The notes under the pieces are model-generated. The model was not told the DNA's origin and searched no databases. It saw only the letters and a list, made by a program, of their open reading frames with translations. Made by a program: the position numbers and the translations under genes. From Gordionus sp. m RMFG-2023 (lineage: Eukaryota; Nematomorpha; Gordioida; Chordodea; Parachordodidae): a stretch of DNA of 64,000 nt. The stretch's first letter is position 1. The number at the start of each line of letters is the position of its first letter. This document shows positions 28,701 through 37,609 of this stretch, piece after piece. Location of the stretch: assembly GCF_954871325.1 (NCBI RefSeq), contig NC_088776.1, positions 51,044,569-51,108,568 on the forward strand, in the 5' to 3' direction.

Positions 28701-31700
28701 CAGCTTAAATTAAAGGTTGAGGACCGAGATTCTACTTTAAGTTTGCATATCAAAAATTTTATTTGTCCCAATTAATTATTTTATTACATAAGGAATGTCA
28801 TATATAATTTCAAATCTTAATAACTTTCGTAATTCAGTCAGGTTCCCAAAATTTTAAAGTGCAACATGATAAACTATATAAAAAAAATAAAAATTAATTA
28901 TTAGCAAGAAGTAACTCAACTTTGGTTATAGTGAGGACTAGATCCGTGGAAGTAACATAAGTATTTAAGCTCCCACTCAAACGGACTCCTACCACGTTTC
29001 CTATGGAAATCGTTATGGGGCGTCCTAACATCACGTTTTCGACTTCTATACCTCCCACATCTTGAACGATAATATTTTATTAAAAAAATGTAAGAGGAAA
29101 GATGAAGTGCTATAAGTTTAAAGAGAAAACTAAATCAAAAAATAAATGGCAATTCTTTTGTGATTTTTTTTACTTCTAGCAAAGACCCCCAGCCCGTTGA
29201 CCATAGTGGAATGAGGATCGGTTCCGACCAAGGAATCCGGATATATCAACCTTCCGGTATCTGTCTCATTTTGAAGCAGGCGGTCAAAATCCTCGGCTAG
29301 TTCATTTGGGCACATTACGATTTTGCAGAGATATTCCAAGCGTATTTGGTGGGATATACCATCGCCCGGAGGGATGAGTCTAACATTTCGAAAGTTTTGA
29401 GAAGCCCACTATGAGCAAAATAAAAAATAAATTATTTCGTTTAGTTATTTATCATTAATTCATTATTTAAAAAAAAGAGATATTTAGATGCTCAGAGTTG
29501 GAACCATTATGAAATCATAACATATTTTTTTCCCAATCATAACTAATTTCAATACAAATTTTGATTTTGTAAAGTGACATAAATCATATAGTTTCGAATT
29601 TAAGTTACTCACCGAAAAGATAGAATAGATTCAGAAATAATTAATCACATTTTTTTTAATGGTCAAGTATCCCTTTGACTATCGAAAGCCTTTTAAGAAA
29701 TAGTTATAAATTGATAAATATAATAAGGTGGTTGGTATAAAAATTTTCATTATTGAGGAAGTTAAAAATTAATAATATAGAAAATAATAGTAATGAAGAC
29801 CGAGATCTAGAATTCAGATCAACTATATTTTTCTCTCCCCATTTTCATTTGGTAACTGCCAATTCGAACCTCCAAAAAAAACATAAATTTATCCTAATCC
29901 TGGAATTTAAAACGAAAAAATGTCGTATGGCAAAAATATCTAGTACCTTCATAAAAGCTAATCTTTCTCTGTTGCGTTCGAATTCTAGCGCGTAACTATT
30001 AATGAGGGTACTGGCGCTAAATAAATAAAATTATAAATTATGCAAGAGGGGAGGAAAGAAGGTGTAAATTTAGCAACCCAAGAACCGAGGGTAGTAAAAA
30101 TCAGCGGTCCGGTCTTTTTCAAGGACCGCTGTCCGGACCGGTTGTTAAAATTATTCTTCAGTCAGAAACGAGTTTATTTCATATTAATATTTGAGTTTGC
30201 CTTGCTATTTTTAATCCATATAATTTTTACGTGTATTTTATTTTACATTACTTTTCTAGAGGAGTTATTTTGGTTATCGTGATTCCTTTTCTTTTTTTTA
30301 GTTCATTTCTATTTTACAATATACTATGAAAATGGAAATTTTATCAGAAAAAAAAGGTTTTGGTTAAACTAAATTTTTTTAAATTTAAGATCGTGGTCTG
30401 GTCCGCTTTTTTTTATTTGAGGATCGTGACCCAAATTTTCCCTCCCCACTCTAAACTAGTTAATTTCAATTCGAACTTCCGAAAAGTATCGTAACAGAAT
30501 TTGATTCTGAATAAAGCCTCATTTATAGTAAGCGCGATTTGTTCAAGCGGTGCATATTTAACGCTATAGAAATAACCGCTGATTCTTCACAGAGATAATA
30601 ATTTTTGAAATATACGTAATATATATGTTTTTAAGATTTTATCATAGCGTTTTCATAGATTTGCTCCATATTTATAAAAAAAAATTTAAAAAATATGTAT
30701 GTTTTTATTTATATTTAAATAAAGATTATAATTATAAATTAAATATTAATTCGAAAATTTATATATTAAAATTAATTGATAATTTAAGTAAGCCAAAATT
30801 TTTGAATTCTTCATCTAAAAAGTGCTTAGCTTTGGTGGCCACTGATCTTCTTGACTTTTGCGCAATTTAACTATTTTATTGGCTAGATTTTGTAAATAAC
30901 GAAGAGTTAAATACGCCCCGTTTGAAAAAAAAACGCGTTTACTATAAAGGCAGAATAAAGCAGTGTTTCGAATGTTAGAATCAGCTTTTATTTTTTTGGT
31001 AAAATTATTTTTAATGCGGAAAACCTATTTTAAAGTTTCCTTGTATAAAAACAATGAAGTTTCTTCGATTTTTTAAATAAAATTTTAAGCAAATGTTACT
31101 AAGACTAATATATATATCTGTTTTAAAAAAAGAATTTGAATGCCTAGTTTTAGCCTTCGTGGTAAAAAATCGATAAAAACAAGGAATATTTATTTTGGTA
31201 TAATTGTAATGAATTGTTTCAATATTATTTACAATGTTTTCTTACATGTTCTTACAATATATATTAAACGAATCTACGACACAAAAGGTTGCCTACCAGA
31301 TATTTTTCACTAGAAAACATGAGTTTTTCTTTTATAATAATTTATGTGGGGAGGGGGGCTGGCCGGGTTTATCGATATATCATACTCGTCATACTTAATA
31401 TGTTTTATTTACTGCAACAAGATTTTTAAGGCAATATTAAATTTAATATTTTTTGAATTGATTTCCTATTAACAATTATTATGATGTGTTATTTTTCCCA
31501 AGTTTATAAATATAGCAAAATAATTAATTATTATATTTTATGGATGATTTTAAAAGAGGCAATAAAGATTTTGCAGGCACCATGGAGATAGGCTGAAAAC
31601 GCTTTGCATGTATTATTATAATTTTGTTATGTGGAGTGGAAAATATAAAATTGTATATTTTCACTATTAAAGTAGAGCGAGAGTTAATATTCGAAAGGAA

Positions 31701-34700
31701 ATCCATCCATTTTTCCATGCACATTCATGTTATTGTTTTTGGATAATTTGTCTTCGTAATCGGAATAAAAATGTGAATATTACTTTAAAGAGAATATCTG
31801 ATTATATATTTGGAATTTATAAATAATTTTTTGAAATTCATAAAATGCGAGCATTTTCTAATGTCATAGGGCTGAATTTCTTTATATTATCTATAATATC
31901 ATAGCGTATTTCTATATAATCTATAAAAAATTTTACAAACATCTTTAATTTATTTTGAAATTCAAAGCCTTTTCTTCATCATTATTTTGTAAAATGTTTT
32001 TGGAAATGCTCCCGTAAAAATTTTGTTGAATTTTTAAATATTAAGAATTCTAAAGTTTATTGATAAGAGCGTGTATATATATAGCTAAGACCTTAAGATT
32101 GTAGTTGTAAATTTGTTATTTAGTAAAGAGCTAACGTTAAGGACAATGCCTAAATATGCCTCTTAAATTAAATATTTATCAATGAATATGGTTGGTTGGA
32201 CTATTGACAAATATAACATTTTTTAAATATTTGAAAAATAAATTTTATATTTGTTTTTAAAAATATTCTGAAAAAATTTAAAAAGGTGAGAAAAAGTGTG
32301 ATTATTTTAATTTGCTCAAAAAAACGTGAGAAAAAGCGATTGAGTGAAATTGGTATGAAATCGTGAGAATTACAGCTGGAAACCCAGAAAGCAATTTATG
32401 CAACATTAAAATATTCCTTATTTTTTTGGTATTTTTATTGATTTTCCCTAAGAAAGGCAAATTTGACATTTTATTTAGTAGATTGGTCTTAATGACATTT
32501 GCTTAAATTTTTTTTAATGAAAATAAAAGAAAATCATTATTTTTTTTAACAAGGATTTCAAACTTTTAGAATGGGATTTAATAGACTACCATACTAAAAT
32601 TTAAAAAAAAACAGAATGTTTATAATTTATTTTGTAATTCTGTATTTTTTCTAGTAAATTTGAATAACAATCGATAAGCCTAAGTAGCTTATAATAAAAA
32701 TTTTAATCATGAGAATTTATTAAAAATTAAAGAATAATTTTTATTATAAGCTATTTATCCAATATTATACAACCCTCCCATCCTTTGCAACATTTGAACA
32801 CCCTAAGCACTCTTGTTTATCTGATAAAAATTATCTTATTTTATAAAAAATCAATTGTATAAAAAATTATTATAAAAATATATTATTTTTATATTTTTTA
32901 TTTATAAATTATATATAAAAAAAATATTATTATAAAAAGATATTTTATATTTTGCATAATTTTATTTATATTATAAATTAGGAGAAAGATTTTATTTTTG
33001 CATATAATAATGAATTTTTTGAGCTTCGAGTAACCTGTTACATTTTTGAATATCCAGTAATGTATGTTCCTTTTTCCACAAGGTAACGAGTAACTGTAAC
33101 AGGTTCCTTTTTCAGAAGTAACAAGTAACACGTTTCTTTTTTGTAATAACGTTTATAGCATTAATTGTAACTCTTTGTTACAACAGTTTTAATTTTGATA
33201 AATTTAAAAAGGGAATCTGGTTTGGTTGTTATAATTAATATGTTTTGTTTCTATAAACTCAGAATGTAGCAGCTCAACTAAATGATTAGGTTTAACCATA
33301 AAATTTTCAAATAAGGGAATGAATTTTTGTCAGCTAAATATCGATTTGCACTCAAAGATGTATAATTAATGAATATAAGTTTTATGATTGCTTAATTTTT
33401 AAAAAAAAATCATAATAAAAATATTATTTAAAAAAACGATATTATAATTTAAAACTTAAATGACTAACCAATCGGTGACTGTATCATGAAAGGGACAAAA
33501 AATGTATCTTTTATTTTGACCAGATGGGGGAGGTGCTTCACAAATCATGCATCCATCTTTTACTTCTTCAAATGTATCATCATTTTCAAAATTTTCTTCA
33601 AATTCTTTTTCCTGATTGGTCAATTCTGATACCTGATTCTTTATAGCCAATCCAGGACAAAGATAACCACTTTGGCTAAGTTTTTCTAGGATTTTGAATT
33701 TAGCTTGATCTGGCTTCTGACAGTTAGATGTTTGTGACTGTGCATTAAAAGAGCCATTTATGTGCAGAGGGTCTAGTTCTATCTTGGTTTCTTTACATTT
33801 GATAATTTTTACATCTTTGGATAACTTTTTATTATTATCATTGGGGAATTGGTAATTATTTTGAGGTATTTGATTCAATGAATATGAAGAACTAATATTG
33901 TTAGAATATGTATAATTAAAGTTAGAAGAATAAGTTGGCGGTAAAAAGTAAGGGTTAGGGTTATAAGGAGGTAATGGTGGATAAAAGTTGTATATTGGAG
34001 GATTGAGTAAAATTGGATGGTATGACAAGATAGGCTGAGAGTGTGGAGCAATAAAATTTGTTGTAGGAGGAAGGAATGAATTAAATGGGTGTCCTAAGTG
34101 ATTAGATGGGGATCTAAACATGTGTCCATCACTCGGTATAACATTGTTGTTTTTTGATTTAGTGTTGATTGCTTTGGTGTTTTGACAATTATTAATATTT
34201 TGAGAAGAGGTTGAGTCATTCAGATCTTTTGTATGAGCCTTAGCTTGTTGCACAAGCTTGATTTGTGTTGCCAAGCTTGTAAAATATAAATTAAAGAATA
34301 TGAAATTTAAAAGTTCAGACATTCTTTTGATTTTTATGATTAATTATATTCAGGTTAAAAAAAATTTGCCAGCTTTAGTCTAAAATAAAATATAAATAAT
34401 ACTCTTTGCTGTGGTCAATATGGATAGAATTATTAATTATCAGATCAACTGGACACATTGGATTGATGGTCATTGGATCAATTTTATAATTTTTGTAGGC
34501 TACATCCCTAAGAGCTGCAAAATCTATTAATGCAGGAATTCCACTGATAAAATAAAATCAATTTTAATCATAAGTACTATGATGCCCAAGCATTTAAAAG
34601 AATATATTAATAAGTTGTGTGTAAATAAATTTTTAAACATTTTTTAAAAAAATTACGTAAAATCTTGGAATAAAACTCTTGAGGGCCTGAATGTTACTTC

Positions 34701-35044
34701 AAAATTTTTTGCAAACTCCTCATCTATAGATTTAATTTTCGCATCAACAATATTGATAGTGTCACTGATTTTATTAGGCCATTTTAATATTTCATCAATA
34801 TGCTGCATTTTAATTTGGTCATCATCAAGGTTGCGGATTTGAGACTCAAGTAAAATTCTAAGGCAGTAAGGCAATTTATCTTTATTTTTAAAATAAAGTT
34901 AAAAATTGTGGCAATAATTAAACCATAATTTCCCCTAGATTCTGGAAATTTTTCATCCAAGAATGCAAGAATATCATAATATGTATAACTAACATCATCA
35001 ACCATTAAAGGTTTTAAATGTTTGTTAATTGTGGTAGAAATCAT
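19620..35044 (-). CDS. IREB2: Iron regulatory protein, IRP2 (IREB2) type, 18 exons
   Basis: The product is a cytosolic aconitase-superfamily protein that would bind iron-responsive elements in mRNAs of iron metabolism. Coding exons (minus strand, 5' to 3'): 34924-35044, 34657-34879, 34403-34543, 33469-34275, 29947-30016, 29174-29408, 28921-29060, 28286-28463, 27633-27736, 26887-27136, 26543-26644, 26061-26249, 25189-25513, 24762-25058, 24201-24322, 23902-24087, 19790-20046, 19620-19748. Phases agree at every junction and give 1,291 residues (human IRP2 963, IRP1 889). Cluster cysteines are near 768 (TSCTN), 834 and 837 (GYGCSTC). IRP2 is favoured over IRP1 by the domain in exon 4 with CPFH (422-425), and by GYGCSTC, MVNGLG and LFPW. 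Many catalytic residues of aconitase are replaced. The weakest junction is exon 10 to 11. The start is the first ATG in exon 1; 5' and 3' untranslated parts are not defined. Intron 16 contains a 3.0-kb hAT. Confidence 0.9.
19790..20046 (-). CDS. IREB2: IREB2-like exon 17
   Basis: Encodes [20 protein letters not shown] and [18 protein letters not shown], as in IRP2 (PGENADSLGLSGRETF). It is reached across a 3.9-kb intron that carries a transposon. Phase 1 in, phase 0 out. Confidence 0.93.
20241..20342 (+). repeat. Three-copy 36-bp tandem repeat
   Basis: Three copies of a unit containing attg(a)ataccatttaaataaa lie in the last large intron of the IREB2-like gene. Confidence 0.85.
20529..22028 (-). 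repeat. Four tandem 375-bp units within the hAT
   Basis: The word ggactaataactatttcta recurs at 20,561, 20,936, 21,311 and 21,686, exactly 375 bp apart; the array is 1,500 bp. Units 2-4 look identical, and unit 1 differs at a few bases. Each unit encodes on the minus strand the decayed last part of the transposase plus its 3' flank, so only the distal end of the element was multiplied. Confidence 0.95.
22030..22168. mobile_element. Truncated MITE of the CAGAGACCTGCAG family
   Basis: The segment tgcaaatggtacctctgcag ending gggctctg matches the right end of the complete copy at 35,646-35,852, with GC-rich stretches like gggtcgggcctgaaaa before it. Its left end is missing at the boundary with the 375-bp array. 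Confidence 0.6.
23902..24087 (-). CDS. IREB2: IREB2-like exon 16
   Basis: Encodes [39 protein letters not shown] and [13 protein letters not shown]. The catalytic Ser-Ser-Arg of aconitase reads Pro-Thr-Arg. Phase 1 at both ends. Confidence 0.94.
24201..24322 (-). CDS. IREB2: IREB2-like exon 15
   Basis: Encodes [18 protein letters not shown] and [16 protein letters not shown]. The SRR arginine pair used for substrate and RNA contacts is intact. Confidence 0.94.
24762..25058 (-). CDS. IREB2: IREB2-like exon 14
   Basis: Encodes [19 protein letters not shown], then [20 protein letters not shown], one of the best conserved stretches of the family. LFPW and RCP agree with IRP2 rather than IRP1. 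Confidence 0.95.
25189..25513 (-). CDS. IREB2: IREB2-like exon 13
   Basis: Encodes [29 protein letters not shown] and [14 protein letters not shown]. Both arginines of RNFEGR are kept; the Asn before them is His. Phase 1 in, phase 2 out (AG|GTAAAT). Confidence 0.95.
26061..26249 (-). CDS. IREB2: IREB2-like exon 12, second and third cluster cysteines
   Basis: Encodes [35 protein letters not shown] is identical to the human IRP2 motif and holds the other two cluster ligands (Cys503 and Cys506 of IRP1). Phase 1 at both ends; donor GGGTAAAC. Confidence 0.94.
26543..26644 (-). CDS. IREB2: IREB2-like exon 11, first cluster cysteine
   Basis: Encodes [17 protein letters not shown], then [14 protein letters not shown]. 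The Cys of TSCTN corresponds to Cys437 of human IRP1, a ligand of the 4Fe-4S cluster. Phase 1 at both ends. Confidence 0.93.
26887..27136 (-). CDS. IREB2: IREB2-like exon 10
   Basis: Starts [20 protein letters not shown] (family: VVELDLKTVV..SGPKRPQ), continues through a divergent Ser/Asp-rich segment and ends near NDNFTLK. The 3' boundary is uncertain. Ending at 26,887 needs a GC donor but restores the family length; a GT donor at 26,850 is also in frame and adds 12 residues. Confidence 0.8.
27633..27736 (-). CDS. IREB2: IREB2-like exon 9
   Basis: A 104-nt exon found by matching phase (1 in, 0 out) and similarity: [20 protein letters not shown], then [13 protein letters not shown] residues, aligned with DEEKLKYIKKYLQAVGMFRD of IRP1. 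It fills exactly the gap between exons 8 and 10. Confidence 0.85.
28082..28140 (-). pseudogene. Decayed partial copy of IREB2-like exon 10
   Basis: On the minus strand, from the acceptor-like ccaag, about 57 bases align with the first part of exon 10: gatgtagaaatatatcgcgt against gatatagacttatcacgcgt, then gtttaagtgggcc against gtataagtgggcc. The copy runs into a stop soon after and lies between exons 8 and 9, outside the inferred transcript. Confidence 0.7.
28286..28463 (-). CDS. IREB2: IREB2-like exon 8
   Basis: Encodes [19 protein letters not shown] and [17 protein letters not shown]. The active-site Glu of CPEYGA is kept; the Asn of IANM is Ser. It leaves in phase 1 at GGTATAC. Confidence 0.93.
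28921..29060 (-). CDS. IREB2: IREB2-like exon 7
   Basis: Encodes [17 protein letters not shown] and [12 protein letters not shown], matching VGGIEAEAVMLGQP and VTSTDIVLTITK of IRP1. Phase 1 in, phase 0 out. Confidence 0.93.
29174..29408 (-). CDS. IREB2: IREB2-like exon 6
   Basis: Residues 455-533. It carries [20 protein letters not shown], keeping the active-site His of the IIHQ motif, then [19 protein letters not shown]. The family motif GTDSHT has Pro in place of Ser. About 17 residues after MCPNE are extra relative to human IRPs. Confidence 0.93.
29947..30016 (-). CDS. IREB2: IREB2-like exon 5
   Basis: A 70-nt exon encoding [19 protein letters not shown] and ending FMK. It matches the [17 protein letters not shown] region of IRP1. 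Phase 2 in, phase 0 out (AAG|GTACTA). Confidence 0.92.
30090..30432. mobile_element. Non-autonomous repeat with GGTCCG ends
   Basis: Left end aaaatcagcggtccggtc and inverted right end aagcggaccagacc bracket a core that includes acttttctagaggagttatt, shared with the element at 9,490-9,955. It lies in intron 4 of the IREB2-like gene. Confidence 0.55.
30433..33468. other. Intron 4 of the IREB2-like gene
   Basis: AT-rich intron sequence without recognised exons. A group of GTAAC words (33,040-33,180) may be the worn end of another transposon. Confidence 0.5.
32685..32753. repeat. Perfect 18-bp hairpin
   Basis: tagcttataataaaaatt is followed 33 bp later by its exact inverse, aatttttattataagcta. 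It sits in intron 4. Confidence 0.75.
33469..34275 (-). CDS. IREB2: IREB2-like exon 4: 269-codon IRP2-specific domain with heme motif
   Basis: The exon is symmetric (phase 2-2, 807 nt), running from acceptor ttttacaag to donor GTTAGT. It encodes residues 162-431: an Asn/Gln/Ser-rich start, a Pro/Tyr/Asn-rich middle (for example [19 protein letters not shown]), an acidic stretch, then CMIC (404-407) and CPFH (422-425). Human IRP2 has a 73-residue domain at this position, also with clustered cysteines and CPFH, whose Cys and His bind heme and act in degradation. From CPFH to the next EF(x)RNRER there are 16 residues in both proteins, which supports splicing exon 4 to exon 5. A second Cys-Pro pair (YLCPGLA) lies upstream. 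The frame remains open 47 nt upstream to an ATG at 34,322 and stops just past the donor, so a nested single-exon gene is a less likely alternative. Skipping would keep the frame. Confidence 0.85.
34403..34543 (-). CDS. IREB2: IREB2-like exon 3
   Basis: Residues about 115-162: [13 protein letters not shown], then [17 protein letters not shown]. The aconitase pair Asp-His in the motif VIDHS is Asn-Asn here. Phase 2 at both ends. A 127-bp intron separates it from the IRP2-type cassette. Confidence 0.92.
34657..34879 (-). CDS. IREB2: IREB2-like exon 2
   Basis: Residues 41-115. It opens with [16 protein letters not shown], matching RLPFSIRVLLEAAIRN of IRP1, and ends [12 protein letters not shown], which keeps the active-site glutamine of QDFT. 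Phase 1 in, phase 2 out (AC|GTAATT). Confidence 0.92.
34924..35044 (-). CDS. IREB2: IREB2-like exon 1, start codon
   Basis: Begins ATG at 35,044 and encodes residues 1-40, including INKHLKPL, equivalent to the N-terminal segment of IRPs, and ending ESRGNY. It leaves in phase 1 at a GTTTAA donor into a 44-bp intron. Confidence 0.85.
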
Positions 35045-35645
35045 TCTAAATAATAAATGGTATCCTATAATTTAATAAGTATGCCTTTGTAAATGATAAA
35101 AAAAAGGTATTAAGGATAATAATATTATATAACAAATATAAAATTAATAAATAAATAGGAAAATTTAATTTTTGTCAGTCAGCTGAAAAAAAACATAATA
35201 AAAAAAAAGTTAGAAAAACACAATCACGTAAAGAAAAGATAGATGATTGAAAGTAAGATTTGTCCTTAGTAAAAGATAGAGTCTAAATATTATATATATC
35301 GAGAAAATAATTAGTTATCGTTTCAAAGTCAAGTTTGATTCTAATAATTTTAGTTAAAATATTCTTGCATAATTCATAGCTGAAACTACATTTACACTTT
35401 GATATTTCTTGAAAATTAAAATATACATTTTTTTTTAAATATTTATTTAAAATTAGTGTATATATCCCATTTTAAAATAAACAAATGATTTGAATAAACA
35501 AATAAAAAATTTATTGGCAATTTATTTTTCCTTAATCAAATGGAAAAAGTTTCTCTAAAGATAATTGCATGCATCATTTTTGTATCAATTAAACTTTTTT
35601 TTTCTGCGATATGTATATTTATTACTATATAAAATATATATTTAT

Positions 35646-35852
35646 CAGAGACCTGCAGGCCCGGCCCTGAGTCCGGCCCGGATTTATGGTCAGGCCGTAT
35701 TTTAATTTTTTAAATATACCCGGGCCGGGCCGTATATTTTAAAACCAAATATTTGAAATCGCCATTATTAGCTATAAAAATCAAAAATAAATATAATATA
35801 TTTTGAAAAAATCCGGGCCGGGCCGTGCAAATTGTACCTCTGCAAGTCTCTG
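35646..35852. mobile_element. 207-bp hAT MITE upstream of IREB2-like gene
   Basis: Ends CAGAGACCTGCAGG and (inverted) CAGAGACTTGCAGAGG are flanked by identical 8-bp duplications ATATTTAT (35,638-35,645; 35,853-35,860). GC-rich subterminal words such as gggccgggccgt contrast with the AT-rich surroundings. It lies about 600 bp upstream of the IREB2-like start codon, so it is in possible promoter sequence. Confidence 0.9.
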
Positions 35853-35934
35853 ATATTTATTTAAAAAAGTTTGGACAAGAGGACGCTTTTTTAATATTAT
35901 GTATAAAAATAAATTTTTAAATTTCAGTTCCAAG

Positions 35935-36022
35935 CTTTTTCTCTTATTCAATTTATTCTAATTTTTCCAAGCTTTTTCTCTTATTCAATTTATTCTTTTC
36001 TTATTCAATTTATTCTAATTTC
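35935..36022 (+). repeat. Short tandem repeat
   Basis: ccaagctttttctcttattc and the following aatttattcta occur twice, with a third partial copy of cttattcaatttattct. Confidence 0.8.
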
Positions 36023-36179
36023 GTTTTGTAATCCTTCCAGTCCACAATCACTTTCTCAATTTAAATAAACACTATAATTTTCAATAAGCAGTTGAGATTA
36101 TTAAAGAATTATATTTTTAATTATAAAGTTAATCCTATATAAAAAAGAATTAACGATTAAAAATATATAGCGCATATAT

Positions 36180-36475
36180 ATATAATTTTATTTTAAAAAC
36201 ATTAAATTTAAAATAACAATTCAGAGATCAGCTTATTTGCATAGCTTATGAAACCATGAATTGCAATTAAATAACTTTAATGAATTGCCATCTATATATT
36301 TTTCTTTATTCCTTTTCTAAAATTATATTATAAATTTTTTTTAAAAACATTAAATTTAAAATAACAATTCAGAGATCAGCTTGCATTGCTTATGAAACCA
36401 TGAATTGCAATGAAATTACTTTAACGAATTGCCATCTATATATTTTTCTTTATTCCTTTTTTAAAATTATACTGC
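36180..36475 (+). repeat. 148-bp tandem duplication
   Basis: aaaaacattaaatttaaaat begins at 36,195 and again at 36,343. The two 148-bp units are about 95 percent alike by eye and non-coding. Confidence 0.85.
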
Positions 36476-37601
36476 ATAATTTGTTATTATTTTATAAAAC
36501 TTTAATTTAAGATATATAAATTTTTATAAAAGAGGTACATAACATGATTTACGATAACTCAATCAGCCAGGTACAACATTTAAAAAAAAATTTTTTTTTA
36601 CCTTTAAAAAAAGATTTTTTGTTTACCTTTAAAAAAATTTTTGTTTACCTTTTCCTAAAATAAAAAATCTTTGGAAAAAAAATATCTAGGTAATTTACAC
36701 TCGATTGATCTCTGAAACATATTGAGATAATAAAAAAATATGTTACTTAATATTATAATATAGATTTAAAACAAAAAAATGGGGAAAGGTAAAAAAATTT
36801 TTTTATTATTAGCAAAAATTATACTCGTATCTTATAAAATAAAAATCATATTTTAACACAGAAAATAAGACTGATTGCTTTCGGTATTTTTTATTTTCAA
36901 GACAAGACGAATTCAAAAGTTGGGATGGTGATCTCCTCTATCTTTATATATATATATTAATTCCTAAAATTTTTACATGTATATTCTATTATTTGATAAG
37001 GTATTTTGATTCTTAAAATTTCTACATTGTATTATATTCTTTAAAATTTCTACATTATATTATTTTATTAATTTGGCAGATAAGATATTTTAATTCTAAT
37101 ATATTAATCATTGATTATCAAAATATTTTATTATTTTTTGAAAAAAATATCAACCTTATATCTTAAGGGGTAAAAAAAAAATCTGACTAGGTATAGACTA
37201 TATACTTTTTCTATGTTTTTTAGACATATTTGATTGTAAATTATACCCTCCCCCATAAAAAAAGATGGGAGAGGGAGGGTGGGTTCAATAACTTGACTAG
37301 GGACTTAAAATATTTTTGAGAGCCCCTTCCAAAAAATTTCCGAAAAATACAAAACTTTAAGCAAAATATTTAAGAAATATATATTAATGTTTCTCATTTT
37401 ACTTTAGATTCTGAGTTCCCACGGACCCCCCCCCCTTCTGCTTGTTGAAAAGTCATGTGACACCCCCAGATGTGTCTGGGTATTTAGGTAAGCGCATAAA
37501 TTACATAATAAATAAAATCAGTAATATATATTTAATGCCAAAATAGAGTATAAATTATCTTAAGTTTTTTTTAAAATTTACTAAAAACTTGAATCTATGA
37601 T
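36476..37601. other. AT-rich intergenic DNA
   Basis: No gene recognised. A C tract lies near 37,425. Confidence 0.5.
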
Positions 37602-37609
37602 ACATACAT

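Noticed and set aside
29753-29995. Plus-strand frame with DRDLEFRS, like the IRP motif LEFERN
   Set aside because: The true motif is on the minus strand at 29,947-30,016; the plus-strand likeness is chance.
33036-33180. Cluster of GTAAC words as a transposon end
   Set aside because: It is only one-sided; no partner end or duplication was found.
33456-34322. The 288-codon frame as an independent gene nested in an IRP intron
   Set aside because: Its flanking splice sites, matching phase 2 on both sides, CPFH motif and the 16-residue spacing to the next exon fit the IRP2-specific domain better.
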